Part shown: one piece after another, positions 35,401 through 42,724 of the stretch
Layout: every line of letters begins with the position of its first letter
Position numbering within the stretch: the stretch's first letter is position 1
Notes under the pieces: generated by a model
What the model saw: only the letters and a program-made list of their open reading frames with translations
What the model was told of the DNA's origin: nothing
The model's database searches: none
From: an uncultured Prevotellaceae bacterium
GTDB lineage: Bacteria > Bacteroidota > Bacteroidia > Bacteroidales > Bacteroidaceae
Length of the DNA: 49,991 nucleotides
Reading direction: 5' to 3'
NCBI GenBank assembly: GCA_946540735.1
Contig: CAMNIN010000023.1
Coordinates: 1-49,991, forward strand
Translations under genes and position numbers: made by a program

Positions 35401-36160
35401 GCTCTTCGCTTCACATGTCGACGAGACCACGCTCGAGGAAGTCACTCCGACCTATGACATGACCGTGTTCGTGAAGAACCCCAACATCTACAAGCAGCAA
35501 AACAGCATGAACTTCACCGCTGAGAACGTTCCCGGATGGGTGACTCCAGAGGGATACAGCGCACCGGGCCTGAGCGTCGGTTGGGGACAGCCGAGAGGCA
35601 ACGACGAGATCGCCGAGGACTGCATGTTCCAGACATGGGGCAGCAGCTACAGGGTGGAGCAGACCATCACCAACGCTCCTGTGGGTGTCTACACCCTCAA
35701 GATCGGATTCGGTGAGCGCATGAACGAGGACGAAGCCAACTTCCAGGACAGCTACATCTACGCCAAGACCTCTGCCACTCCGGAGGGCGAGAACGGCCAG
35801 ATTGGTGATTGCCCGGGTATCGGACAGTCGTTCCCCTATGCCAATGCCGTGATTGAGAATATCGTGGTGGTCGACGGTGTCATCACCATCGGTGCTAATG
35901 CCGGACCGAGCTCGCACACCTTCTTCAATGACGTGAGACTGCTGCTCGCCGGACCGGCAGCCGGCTTCGACTATGCCGCCGCTTACCAGGAGGCCGTCGA
36001 AGGCATCGATCCTGAAACCGCCAAGCCAGCAGAAGTGCGTGCCGTGGCACTCTACGACATCAATGGTCGCCGCATCCTCACAGCTCAGAAGGGTGTGATG
36101 ATCGTGAAGAAGTGGATGAGTGACGGTACAATCCGAGTAGAGAAAGTGGTGAAAAGATAA
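32429..36160 (+). CDS. Very large modular secreted protein, CBM-like domains and helical stalk
   Basis: A 1243-residue exported protein (signal peptide 1-23, ending NVNA). Order of parts by eye: two galactose-binding-like beta-sandwiches (~25-175 and ~180-345), an Ig/Big-like region (~350-570), a beta-sandwich at ~575-755 homologous to one in the downstream GH98-like protein, an all-helical segment (~756-985, with ALKAAIDKYEAEG-type helices resembling FIVAR or stalk repeats), another beta-sandwich (~990-1175) and a C-terminal tail (AVALYDINGRRIL ... IRVEKVVKR) of the type seen on exported proteins here. No glycosidase active site was recognised, so it looks like a glycan-binding or adhesin-like protein. 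It has its own promoter and is followed by a strong terminator ahead of the GH98-like gene. Confidence 0.85.
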   Translation: MVNLYKLFIALALCVFGATNVNAEDTVPLSPDMFFAWDGWGADAQKTGPADCIYVLNESTGQCYGDPSVINYADLSLYSKLIVTVTEGTPRFLFNRTVDEGQYNANEAESNLLEYPKNGWTDRFFTKDGDDYIVDLKMMTKEKGFAHLHAIKGANWANLTVTKMELVPQGKTQVVGWTDLITNGNLEGDDVSCFYSKENAGSPFPSVITDGAGVDESRGIIVHSAAGAAQDWDAQFWINLPETLPEGTKYRVSFAYRASKDATVDTQAHADPSDYIHYEMIGSPNFTTDWQVYNYEGTVTALQAGPNGNGGLLHSIAFNLSKDKANDIDFYFDNIKFEVYKYGTVAEFSDDVIQIDFGFETNIPELVKACGKRRLMFPESCVSVNVKGDVKPIYSVEGFDDGRFYIFLDEALMPSDEVEVSFSNPSDAAYHLTYTSGPGGDVNNFTGIASYSMEIQDNDGYPYAFLTPIIMQADPEDGSFNLPNSLKEIKVVFDKLVDCAALDAKLGKEKLSVSPASGFAEEVTLIRNSANDLNNGEHTVTLTKIYPELRLDDSIYGEETWTINVGQVVVDPNDVPKDILPDYFATAPANGIPDGYLVVFGEENRVAPNTYSSGSRMFDFAAGGDFTKGLYFRSDYVEFGGIEGYALPLEAGKRYDIHFNAAAWKDNGTYMKFEVLNANEEIVYQTVVKTVPNVNGVTNAAVTGSTSFTTKFVPETDGNYLLRWRPATNENGDQGGFNEVLLANPSVRYMPNIAGVEETQLLALALENAKKTLADNSASRYSGPAYDALKAAIDKYEAEGATYTAPSAYRNAAADLDACSQALKDHRALCDTYDPLPVQAQKIVDDNAEKKFAATALYAKLKEVAAKYIVKVQGTEIDPETGEEVLVDEYRALEIKDDAELQAAITELKDLVNTTGLLFTEGASQTSDTGVKVLTERLRLGAEALKSLGAADDPLVAAANNALTDDDNLALGIQNKLKVILYEQLKNPDNQLFASHVDETTLEEVTPTYDMTVFVKNPNIYKQQNSMNFTAENVPGWVTPEGYSAPGLSVGWGQPRGNDEIAEDCMFQTWGSSYRVEQTITNAPVGVYTLKIGFGERMNEDEANFQDSYIYAKTSATPEGENGQIGDCPGIGQSFPYANAVIENIVVVDGVITIGANAGPSSHTFFNDVRLLLAGPAAGFDYAAAYQEAVEGIDPETAKPAEVRAVALYDINGRRILTAQKGVMIVKKWMSDGTIRVEKVVKR

Positions 36161-36179
36161 CGCTTCTCGATAACATTTG

Positions 36180-36221
36180 GGCGGACAGGTGTGGTAGACA
36201 CATGCTTGTCCGCCTTTTTTT
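36180..36221 (+). terminator. Intrinsic terminator between the modular protein and the GH98-like gene
   Basis: GGCGGACA (36180-36187) pairs with TGTCCGCC (36207-36214), with GTGT/ACAC pairing inside, followed by seven T (36215-36221). It sits only 16 bases before the ATG at 36237, so the GH98-like gene must depend on read-through or on a start hidden around the hairpin. Confidence 0.85.
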
Positions 36222-36236
36222 CAAACAAAGACCAAC

Positions 36237-39200
36237 ATGCACAATACCCATTTCGATTACAGAAAACTCACCGCTGCAGTAGTGGTACTGCTCCTGTGGG
36301 CTGGCCTCGGCCTGTCGGCACAGTCGCGCCGGCCCATCGACTCCAAACATCCGCTCTGGCTGGTTCACGTCGATGTGTGGAACAAGGCCGACCCGCAGAA
36401 AATCATCGACCTCATCCCCGACGATGTCAAACCCTATGTATGTATGAACCTCTCGCTCTCCTGCCAGTATGACACGGAGAAAAATGTCTACAAGATGCCG
36501 CAGAACGCTGTGCGCACCTACAAGTCGTGGGCTTCGGTATGCCAGCACAACGGCATGTGGTTCACCTGTCAGCCCGCCAGCGGCGGACACACCCATATCC
36601 AGGACGACGACTTGGAGACCTTCGAGTATTTCTACAAGCGTTATCCCAACTTCCTGGGATGGAACTATGCGGAGCAGTTCTGGGGCTTCGACGAGCCCAA
36701 CGACCGCAGCAGCAGCACCCAGACCTCACGTATCGCCCTGTTTGCCAAACTGGTCAACATGGCTCATCAGTATGGCGGATTCCTCACCGTCTCGTTCTGC
36801 GGCAATATCTGGTCGCACCTGCTCAACCCGATGGGGATGATGAAGCGCAACAAAGACCTCCTGACCGCCTGCAGGAACTATCCTGAGGCCATCCTCTGGC
36901 TCTACAAATACACCACCTCGTCTTGTTTCTACAACAACGAGAGTGTCACCTTCGGTCCCTTTTTCTCCGGTCTGGCCAAGAGCTATGGCGTGAGATACGA
37001 CAACTGTGGATGGAACGGTGCGCTCGACGCCCTTCTGGGCGAGGGCCATGGCAAGAAATATCCCGTGGCCGCCGGCATCGGAACGGTGATGGAGCAGACC
37101 GCCGTCAATGGCGGAGCCGTCTGGGATGGCCCCGAACTCATCTGGACGGAGGATTTCCAGAACCTCAACAACTCCACCGTCGAAGGCTACACCCGTCGCA
37201 ACTGGGGCACTTTCCCCGGCTTCCGCAACGCCTGGACCGACATGTTCCGCAAGATCATCGACGGCACCATCCATATCCCCACCCGCGAAGAGGTGGTCGG
37301 ACGGACCAAGGTAGTGGTCATCAATGATATCAGCACGGGCAACGATGAGGAGAAGTATGCCGCCTGGGGTTCGCTCTACGACGGACTCTACAAGCAGAGT
37401 GACCCCTTCAACAGGGGCAACGGGCAGTGGATGGACAATTTCTGCTATTTCAAGAAGACTGGGCGCTATGCAGCCATCCCGCTGGTGATCGGCCTTTACG
37501 ACGATGCTGCCAATGCCGTCCCCGTGAAGGTGAAGAAGTCGAACTACACCTCGCGCTGGAGCACGCAGACCAAGAAGGTGGCCGACTTCAACGAGCAATA
37601 TCCGGAGGTGAGCAAGGGCGACCTCTATGTCTCGCGCCTGCGCAACCAACTGGTCACCTACACCCCCTATACCTATATGAATGCCAAGAAGACGGCTTCG
37701 GCCCAGGTGCCACTGCTCTACAACACCTGCGACAGCCTCCGTCTCACCTGGGGAAAGCTGAGCAGTGGCCTGGTGAGGGAATATGCCGACCACATCGATT
37801 TCTATCTCAACAACTACCGCAACGACACCACGACGATGGTGCTCGACAAGATCGAGGTGACGGGAGTGACCACGCAGCCATCCTACAAACTCACCAAGAG
37901 GGTGCAGGCCACAGCCAATGCCTCAGCCTCCTACGATGAGGAGAAAGGGGTCTTCACCCTCTCCATCCATCACAACGGCCCGCTTGACGTGACGATCAAT
38001 TGCACCGGCAATGCCACCGACCGTGCCACCGATGTGCTCGACGCCTCGGCCCTCTCGCTCGATGTGCCCCGGCAACCTGAGGCTTACCACGGCGAGATCA
38101 TCATCGAAGCTGAGGACATGGACTACAAGAGCATCAAGAGTTGCGTGACCGACCCCTACGGGTGGTATCCCTCAGTGCGAGGACACTCGGGTAACGGATT
38201 CGCTGATATGGGAACCAACTCCTCGGGATCGCTGCGCCACCGGCTCACGCTCAGGGAAGCAGGCGACTACCGCATCGCCATCCGTTACACCTCTACTCAG
38301 CGAGCCGGCAACCTCTCGGTGAAGGTGAACGGCGAGAGCCAAACCGTCAGGTGTGAGAAGACAGCCACCAACCAATGGCTCAAGGCCACCATCGACGCTT
38401 CTCTGAAAGAGGGCGTGAATGAGCTCTTCGTCAACAACACCAGCGGACTCAACATGTATATCGACCAGGTGGTCTACACGCCGGCGGATGTCGCCCCGGA
38501 GCGCTTTGGCATCACCATCCGGCAGGCAGAGCATGGATATGTGACGGCTGAAGTGGATTCTGCCGAGGAAGGACAAGTGGTGAAACTGACAGTGACTCCC
38601 GATGAGGGCTACGCCCTGCAGGGATGGAACGTGGTGCACGGAGGCATCGTGATCGGCGATGACGGCACTTTCGTCATGCCCGACGATAACGTGACTGTCC
38701 AGCCCGTCTTCGTCGATCTGAGCGCCGTCTACACGCTTGATTTCGGTTCTGTGCTCTCAGGTACGATGCCCGAGGGTTGGCGCGCGGTGCAAGAAGACAA
38801 TGCCGTGCACGAGTATCCCGGCAATTTCACTTCGGGAGCCCGCACCTTCTCGGGTTTCGCCGGTTATCAGGGCAAGGGTCTGTATTGGCGTGTCAACAAC
38901 TGCGAATACGGCCGTCAGGCAGCCTTCCCGCTCACGTTGGACAAAGGCACCTACAAGTTGTCGTTTGCCATGGCAGCATGGAAAGAGCGTCCGAAGTTCA
39001 AGGCACGTATCCTCGATGCCGGCAACAATGAGGTGGCAGCCTCTGATGTCTTCCTTGCGGAGCCCAACGCCAATGGCAACACCTCGGCCAATCTCTCCTC
39101 GGCGCAGCTTCGTGAGTTGCCTTTCGAGATCACCAACAAGGGCAATTATGTCATCAGCTTCACCAACAACGGAACCGGTTTCGATGAGTTCCTGCTCCTG

Positions 39201-39374
39201 GAATGCCGTGTCAACCTCACCGGTGAGTCAGGCATCACAGAGCAGACGGCGCTGTTCAGCACCCGTCCTGCCGGCATCTACAGCATCCAGGGTGTCCGCC
39301 GCGACAAGTTGCAGCGAGGCATCAACATCATCGTCACCGCCGACGGCAAGAGCCGCAAGGTGATGGTGAGATAA
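36237..39374 (+). CDS. GH98-like secreted endo-glycosidase with binding modules
   Basis: A 1045-residue exported enzyme (signal peptide ~1-28, ending GLSAQ). Residues ~35-330 match the (beta/alpha)8 domain of glycoside hydrolase family 98: HPLWLVHVDVWNKADPQKII, then NFLGWNYAEQFWGFDEP, RYDNCGW and WDGPELIWTED. By spacing, E146, D255 and E300 (or E305) are candidate catalytic acids. GH98 includes endo-beta-galactosidases that cut blood-group A/B or Lewis-type glycans, and some xylanases; specificity cannot be decided here. A beta-sandwich (~340-600) follows, then a CBM6/35-like module (~615-750, EIIIEAEDMDYKSI), an InlB-type repeat (~757-830), the module shared with the upstream protein (~831-1005) and a sorting-type tail (IYSIQGVRRDKLQRGI... 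KVMVR). Confidence 0.86.
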   Translation: MHNTHFDYRKLTAAVVVLLLWAGLGLSAQSRRPIDSKHPLWLVHVDVWNKADPQKIIDLIPDDVKPYVCMNLSLSCQYDTEKNVYKMPQNAVRTYKSWASVCQHNGMWFTCQPASGGHTHIQDDDLETFEYFYKRYPNFLGWNYAEQFWGFDEPNDRSSSTQTSRIALFAKLVNMAHQYGGFLTVSFCGNIWSHLLNPMGMMKRNKDLLTACRNYPEAILWLYKYTTSSCFYNNESVTFGPFFSGLAKSYGVRYDNCGWNGALDALLGEGHGKKYPVAAGIGTVMEQTAVNGGAVWDGPELIWTEDFQNLNNSTVEGYTRRNWGTFPGFRNAWTDMFRKIIDGTIHIPTREEVVGRTKVVVINDISTGNDEEKYAAWGSLYDGLYKQSDPFNRGNGQWMDNFCYFKKTGRYAAIPLVIGLYDDAANAVPVKVKKSNYTSRWSTQTKKVADFNEQYPEVSKGDLYVSRLRNQLVTYTPYTYMNAKKTASAQVPLLYNTCDSLRLTWGKLSSGLVREYADHIDFYLNNYRNDTTTMVLDKIEVTGVTTQPSYKLTKRVQATANASASYDEEKGVFTLSIHHNGPLDVTINCTGNATDRATDVLDASALSLDVPRQPEAYHGEIIIEAEDMDYKSIKSCVTDPYGWYPSVRGHSGNGFADMGTNSSGSLRHRLTLREAGDYRIAIRYTSTQRAGNLSVKVNGESQTVRCEKTATNQWLKATIDASLKEGVNELFVNNTSGLNMYIDQVVYTPADVAPERFGITIRQAEHGYVTAEVDSAEEGQVVKLTVTPDEGYALQGWNVVHGGIVIGDDGTFVMPDDNVTVQPVFVDLSAVYTLDFGSVLSGTMPEGWRAVQEDNAVHEYPGNFTSGARTFSGFAGYQGKGLYWRVNNCEYGRQAAFPLTLDKGTYKLSFAMAAWKERPKFKARILDAGNNEVAASDVFLAEPNANGNTSANLSSAQLRELPFEITNKGNYVISFTNNGTGFDEFLLLECRVNLTGESGITEQTALFSTRPAGIYSIQGVRRDKLQRGINIIVTADGKSRKVMVR

Positions 39375-39393
39375 TCGCAGTATCAGTCAAGGA

Positions 39394-39443
39394 AAAAGCC
39401 CCGGAGGCAGCGGCACGTCATGTCGCATACCTCCGGGGCTTTT
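39394..39443. terminator. Bidirectional terminator between the GH98-like gene and argB
   Basis: A 14-bp stem (AAAAGCCCCGGAGG 39394-39407 with CCTCCGGGGCTTTT 39430-39443) has A and T runs on its two outer sides, so it can end transcription from both convergent units. Confidence 0.9.
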
Positions 39444-39481
39444 GGGAATCTTTCAAGAGCGTATGAGATCAAGACGCTCCT

Positions 39482-40255
39482 CTATGCCTCAATGACCGTG
39501 CCTTTCGAACCGTCGATGGCGGTGGCCTGGGTGATGATCACCCGTCGCACGCCATGCTCGACAGCCTGGAGGGCATTTTCCAGTTTGGGGATCATGCCGC
39601 CGCTGATGGTGCCGTCGGCGACGAGCTGTGAGAAACGCTCCCGTGTGATGACGGGGATGACGGTGGCATCGGCCTCCATGCTGGTCATCACGCCGGGCTG
39701 TTCGAAACTGTAGATCAGCGTGACCTCGAAATGCTGTGCGAGGGCCTTCGCCGTCTCGCTGGCGATGGTGTCGGCGTTGGTGTTGAGGATATGGCCCTCA
39801 CCATCGTGGGTGAGAGGAGCCATGACGGGGGTGATGCCCTGACGGAGGAGGAAAGCCAGTTTGTCGCCGTCGGCACGGTCGACATCCCCCACGAAGCCAT
39901 AGTCGATGTCCTTCACCGGACGCTTGTGCGACCGGATGACATCCATGTCGGCCCCGGTGAGTCCCAGGGCATCGATGCCCCGCGACTGCAGTTGTGCGAC
40001 GACGTTCTTGTTGACCAGACCGCCATAGACCATGGTCACCACGCGGATCATCTCGCTGTCGGTGATGCGGCGGCCGTTGACCATTTTGCTCTCAATGCCC
40101 AGCGCCGCGGCCATGCGTGTGGCGCTGCGACCACCACCGTGCACCAGCACCTTGTGGCCCCGGATGGCAGCGAAGGCGTCGAGGAGCTGTGCCAGCTGAG
40201 CCTCGTCTTCCACGACGGCACCGCCGACTTTCACGACTGTCAATGTCTCTTTCAT
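39482..40255 (-). CDS. argB: N-acetyl- (or N-succinyl-) glutamate kinase
   Basis: A 257-residue amino-acid kinase family enzyme of arginine biosynthesis. It shows VVKVGGAVVED, the HGGGRSATRMAAALG glycine loop, NGRRITDSEMI, GLTGADMDVI and LNTNADTIASETAKAL, and the late SGGMIPKLENAL. Bacteroidetes are known to use N-succinylated rather than N-acetylated intermediates, so the true substrate may be N-succinylglutamate; this is from knowledge of the group, not visible here. The start ATG at 40255 overlaps the speA stop by four bases. It is the last gene of the topA-aroK-speA-argB unit. Confidence 0.95.
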   Translation of the reverse strand: MKETLTVVKVGGAVVEDEAQLAQLLDAFAAIRGHKVLVHGGGRSATRMAAALGIESKMVNGRRITDSEMIRVVTMVYGGLVNKNVVAQLQSRGIDALGLTGADMDVIRSHKRPVKDIDYGFVGDVDRADGDKLAFLLRQGITPVMAPLTHDGEGHILNTNADTIASETAKALAQHFEVTLIYSFEQPGVMTSMEADATVIPVITRERFSQLVADGTISGGMIPKLENALQAVEHGVRRVIITQATAIDGSKGTVIEA

Positions 40256-42153
40256 TCCAGATAAGTATAACCGTAAAGTCCTGACCGGTAATTGGAAAGG
40301 AACTCCTTGCCTTCCTCCAGGGAGATCTTGCCTTCTTTCACGCTCTTGGTCACCCAGATTTCCAGTTGGCGGACGAGTTTCTTGGGATTGTACTGCACGT
40401 AGTCGAGCACTTCCTCCACAGTCTCGCCGTCGATGATCTGGTCGATGCTGTAGGTGCCGTTTTTCACGGAGATATGCACGGCATTGGTGTCGCCGAAGAG
40501 GTTGTGCATGTCGCCGAGGATCTCCTGGTAAGCCCCAATGAGGAACACGCCGAGATAATAGGTCTCGTTCTTCTTGTGGACATGGAGCGGGAGCACATGT
40601 GAATTGACGTGGCTGGTGACGAAGTTGGCGATCTTGCCGTCGCTGTCGCATGTGATGTCCTGCAAGGTGGCGTTGCGTGTGGGCCGCTCGTTGAGCCGCT
40701 GGATGGGCATGATGGGGAAGAGCTGGTCGATGGCCCAGGAGTCGGGGAGCGACTGGAACAGTGAGAAATTGCAGAAATATTTGTCGGCGAGCAACTTGTC
40801 GAGGCCCCGGAGTTCGTCGGGGATATGCTTCAGCTGTTTGGTGAGCGTGTTGATCTCATGGCACACGCTCCAGTACATGCTCTCGATCTCGGCACGGGTC
40901 TTGAGGTCGACCAATCCGTGTGAGAACAAGTCGAGGGCCTCGTCGCGGATCTGTTCGGCATCGTGCCAGTCCTCGAGCATCGAACGGCTGTTGAGGTTGT
41001 CCCAGATGTCATAGAGGTCTTTGACCAGCTGGTGGTCGGTCTCCTTGGCCTCGAACTCCTCGGGCATTTCGGGCAGCGAGGCCGTCTCCAGCACGTCGAT
41101 CACGAGCACGGAGTGGTGTGCGGTGAGTGAGCGTCCGCTCTCGGTGATGAGGTTGGGGTGGGGTATGCCGTTCTTGTCGGCGGCTTCGACAAACTGGTAG
41201 ATGCAGTCGTTGACATACTCCTGGAGGGAGTAGTTGACCGAACTCTCGCTGCTGGAGGATCGTGTGCCGTCGTAGTCGACGCCGAGTCCGCCGCCGCAGT
41301 CGACGAAATCGACGTTGTAGCCCATTTTGTGGAGTTGCACGTAGAATTGTGCGGCCTCGCGCAGGGCGGTCTGGATGCGCCGGATCTTGGTGATCTGGCT
41401 GCCGATGTGGAAATGGATGAGTCGCAGGCAGTCGTGCATGCCCTTGTCGTCGAGGATTTTCAGGGCTTTGAGGAGTTCGGCGGAGGTGAGGCCGAACTTT
41501 GAGGCATCGCCGCCGCTCTCCTCCCATTTTCCGCTGCCGCTGGAGGCCAGTTTGATGCGTATGCCGAGATTGGGTTTCACATTGAGTTTCTTGGCGGCTC
41601 GGGCGATGGTCTCCAGTTCATTGAGTTTCTCGACCACGATGAAGATGCGCTTTCCCATTTTCTGTGCCAGCAGGGCCAGTTCGATATAGCTCTGGTCCTT
41701 GTAGCCGTTGCAGATGATGAGCGAGTCGCTCTGGCATTGTACGGCGATGACGGCATGCAGTTCGGGTTTAGAGCCAGCCTCGAGTCCAAGGTTGAATTTC
41801 CGTCCGTGTGAGATGATCTCCTCCACCACGGGCTGCATCTGGTTGACCTTGATGGGATAGATGATGAAATTCTGTGCTTTGTAGTTGTATTCCTCGGCAG
41901 CCTTTTTGAAGCAGCTGGCCGTCTTCTCGATGCGGTTGTCGAGGATGTCGGGGAAGCGGAGCAGTACGGGAGGGGTGACATCGCGCAAGGCGAGTTCGTC
42001 CATCACCTGTCGCAGGTCGATCCGTGTCTCGTTCTTGCAAGGTGAGACATAGACGTTGCCGTTGTCGTTGATACCGAAATAGGAAGTTCCCCATCCGCTG
42101 ATGTTGTAGAGTTCCTTGGAGTCTTCAATAGTCCATTTCTTCATGTTGTTCAA
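40252..42153 (-). CDS. speA: Biosynthetic arginine decarboxylase
   Basis: A 633-residue PLP-dependent enzyme (fold type III) that converts arginine to agmatine for polyamine synthesis. The N-terminal GWGTSYFGINDNG leads to the PLP lysine in YPIKVNQMQP. HIGSQITKIRRIQ and VDCGGGLGVDYDG are the PLP phosphate-binding segments, and SGRSLTAHHSVLV is also typical. The length is normal for SpeA. Starts at Met1 or Met4. Four-base overlap with argB couples an arginine-making and an arginine-using step on one transcript. Confidence 0.96.
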   Translation of the reverse strand: MNNMKKWTIEDSKELYNISGWGTSYFGINDNGNVYVSPCKNETRIDLRQVMDELALRDVTPPVLLRFPDILDNRIEKTASCFKKAAEEYNYKAQNFIIYPIKVNQMQPVVEEIISHGRKFNLGLEAGSKPELHAVIAVQCQSDSLIICNGYKDQSYIELALLAQKMGKRIFIVVEKLNELETIARAAKKLNVKPNLGIRIKLASSGSGKWEESGGDASKFGLTSAELLKALKILDDKGMHDCLRLIHFHIGSQITKIRRIQTALREAAQFYVQLHKMGYNVDFVDCGGGLGVDYDGTRSSSSESSVNYSLQEYVNDCIYQFVEAADKNGIPHPNLITESGRSLTAHHSVLVIDVLETASLPEMPEEFEAKETDHQLVKDLYDIWDNLNSRSMLEDWHDAEQIRDEALDLFSHGLVDLKTRAEIESMYWSVCHEINTLTKQLKHIPDELRGLDKLLADKYFCNFSLFQSLPDSWAIDQLFPIMPIQRLNERPTRNATLQDITCDSDGKIANFVTSHVNSHVLPLHVHKKNETYYLGVFLIGAYQEILGDMHNLFGDTNAVHISVKNGTYSIDQIIDGETVEEVLDYVQYNPKKLVRQLEIWVTKSVKEGKISLEEGKEFLSNYRSGLYGYTYLE

Positions 42154-42192
42154 GGGGTGTTAAATGGGTGTTATGGGCTTGTGGTGATGATG

Positions 42193-42720
42193 TCAGACGT
42201 TGAGCATCTGCCGTATCCGGCTCACCGAGATATTGATTTTGTCGTAGCTGTCGAGCAGGTTGACGTCGAGGGTGTGGCGTGCCTTGTTGTAGAAAGGCTC
42301 GCGTGTCTCGAGTTGCGAGACGATGAATTGGCGCATCTCCTCCGGGCTCTTGCCCTGGAGGAGGGGTCGTATGCCTTTGCCCATGAGCAGGTGCTTGTGA
42401 AGCACCTCGGGTGTGGCCTTGAGGTAGATGGTGTCGCCCTGGCCGTTGAGGTAGTCCATGTTGTCGAAGAAACAGGGGGTCCCGCCGCCGCATGAGATGA
42501 TGACATCCTCAAACTCCGCCACCTCGTGGAGCATGTTGTACTCGATTTTGCGGAATCCCTCCTCGCCACGCTCGGCGAAGATCTGCTGCACCGTCTTGCG
42601 CATCCGGCTCTCGATATACCAGTCGAGGTCATAGAACGGTATGCCCAGTTGCTTGGCGAGAGCCTTGCCGACGGTGGTCTTTCCGGCTCCCATGTAGCCG
42701 ATGATGATGATCCTCACCAT
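42193..42720 (-). CDS. aroK: Shikimate kinase
   Basis: A 175-residue P-loop kinase that makes shikimate 3-phosphate in the chorismate pathway. It shows the Walker A motif GYMGAGKTTVGKALA, the substrate-binding DLD (YDLDWYIESR), the SCGGGTP loop and the lid region around KGIRPLL. The length is normal. It begins four bases after the topA stop and ends 39 bases before the speA start. Confidence 0.96.
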   Translation of the reverse strand: MVRIIIIGYMGAGKTTVGKALAKQLGIPFYDLDWYIESRMRKTVQQIFAERGEEGFRKIEYNMLHEVAEFEDVIISCGGGTPCFFDNMDYLNGQGDTIYLKATPEVLHKHLLMGKGIRPLLQGKSPEEMRQFIVSQLETREPFYNKARHTLDVNLLDSYDKINISVSRIRQMLNV

Positions 42721-42724
42721 AGGG

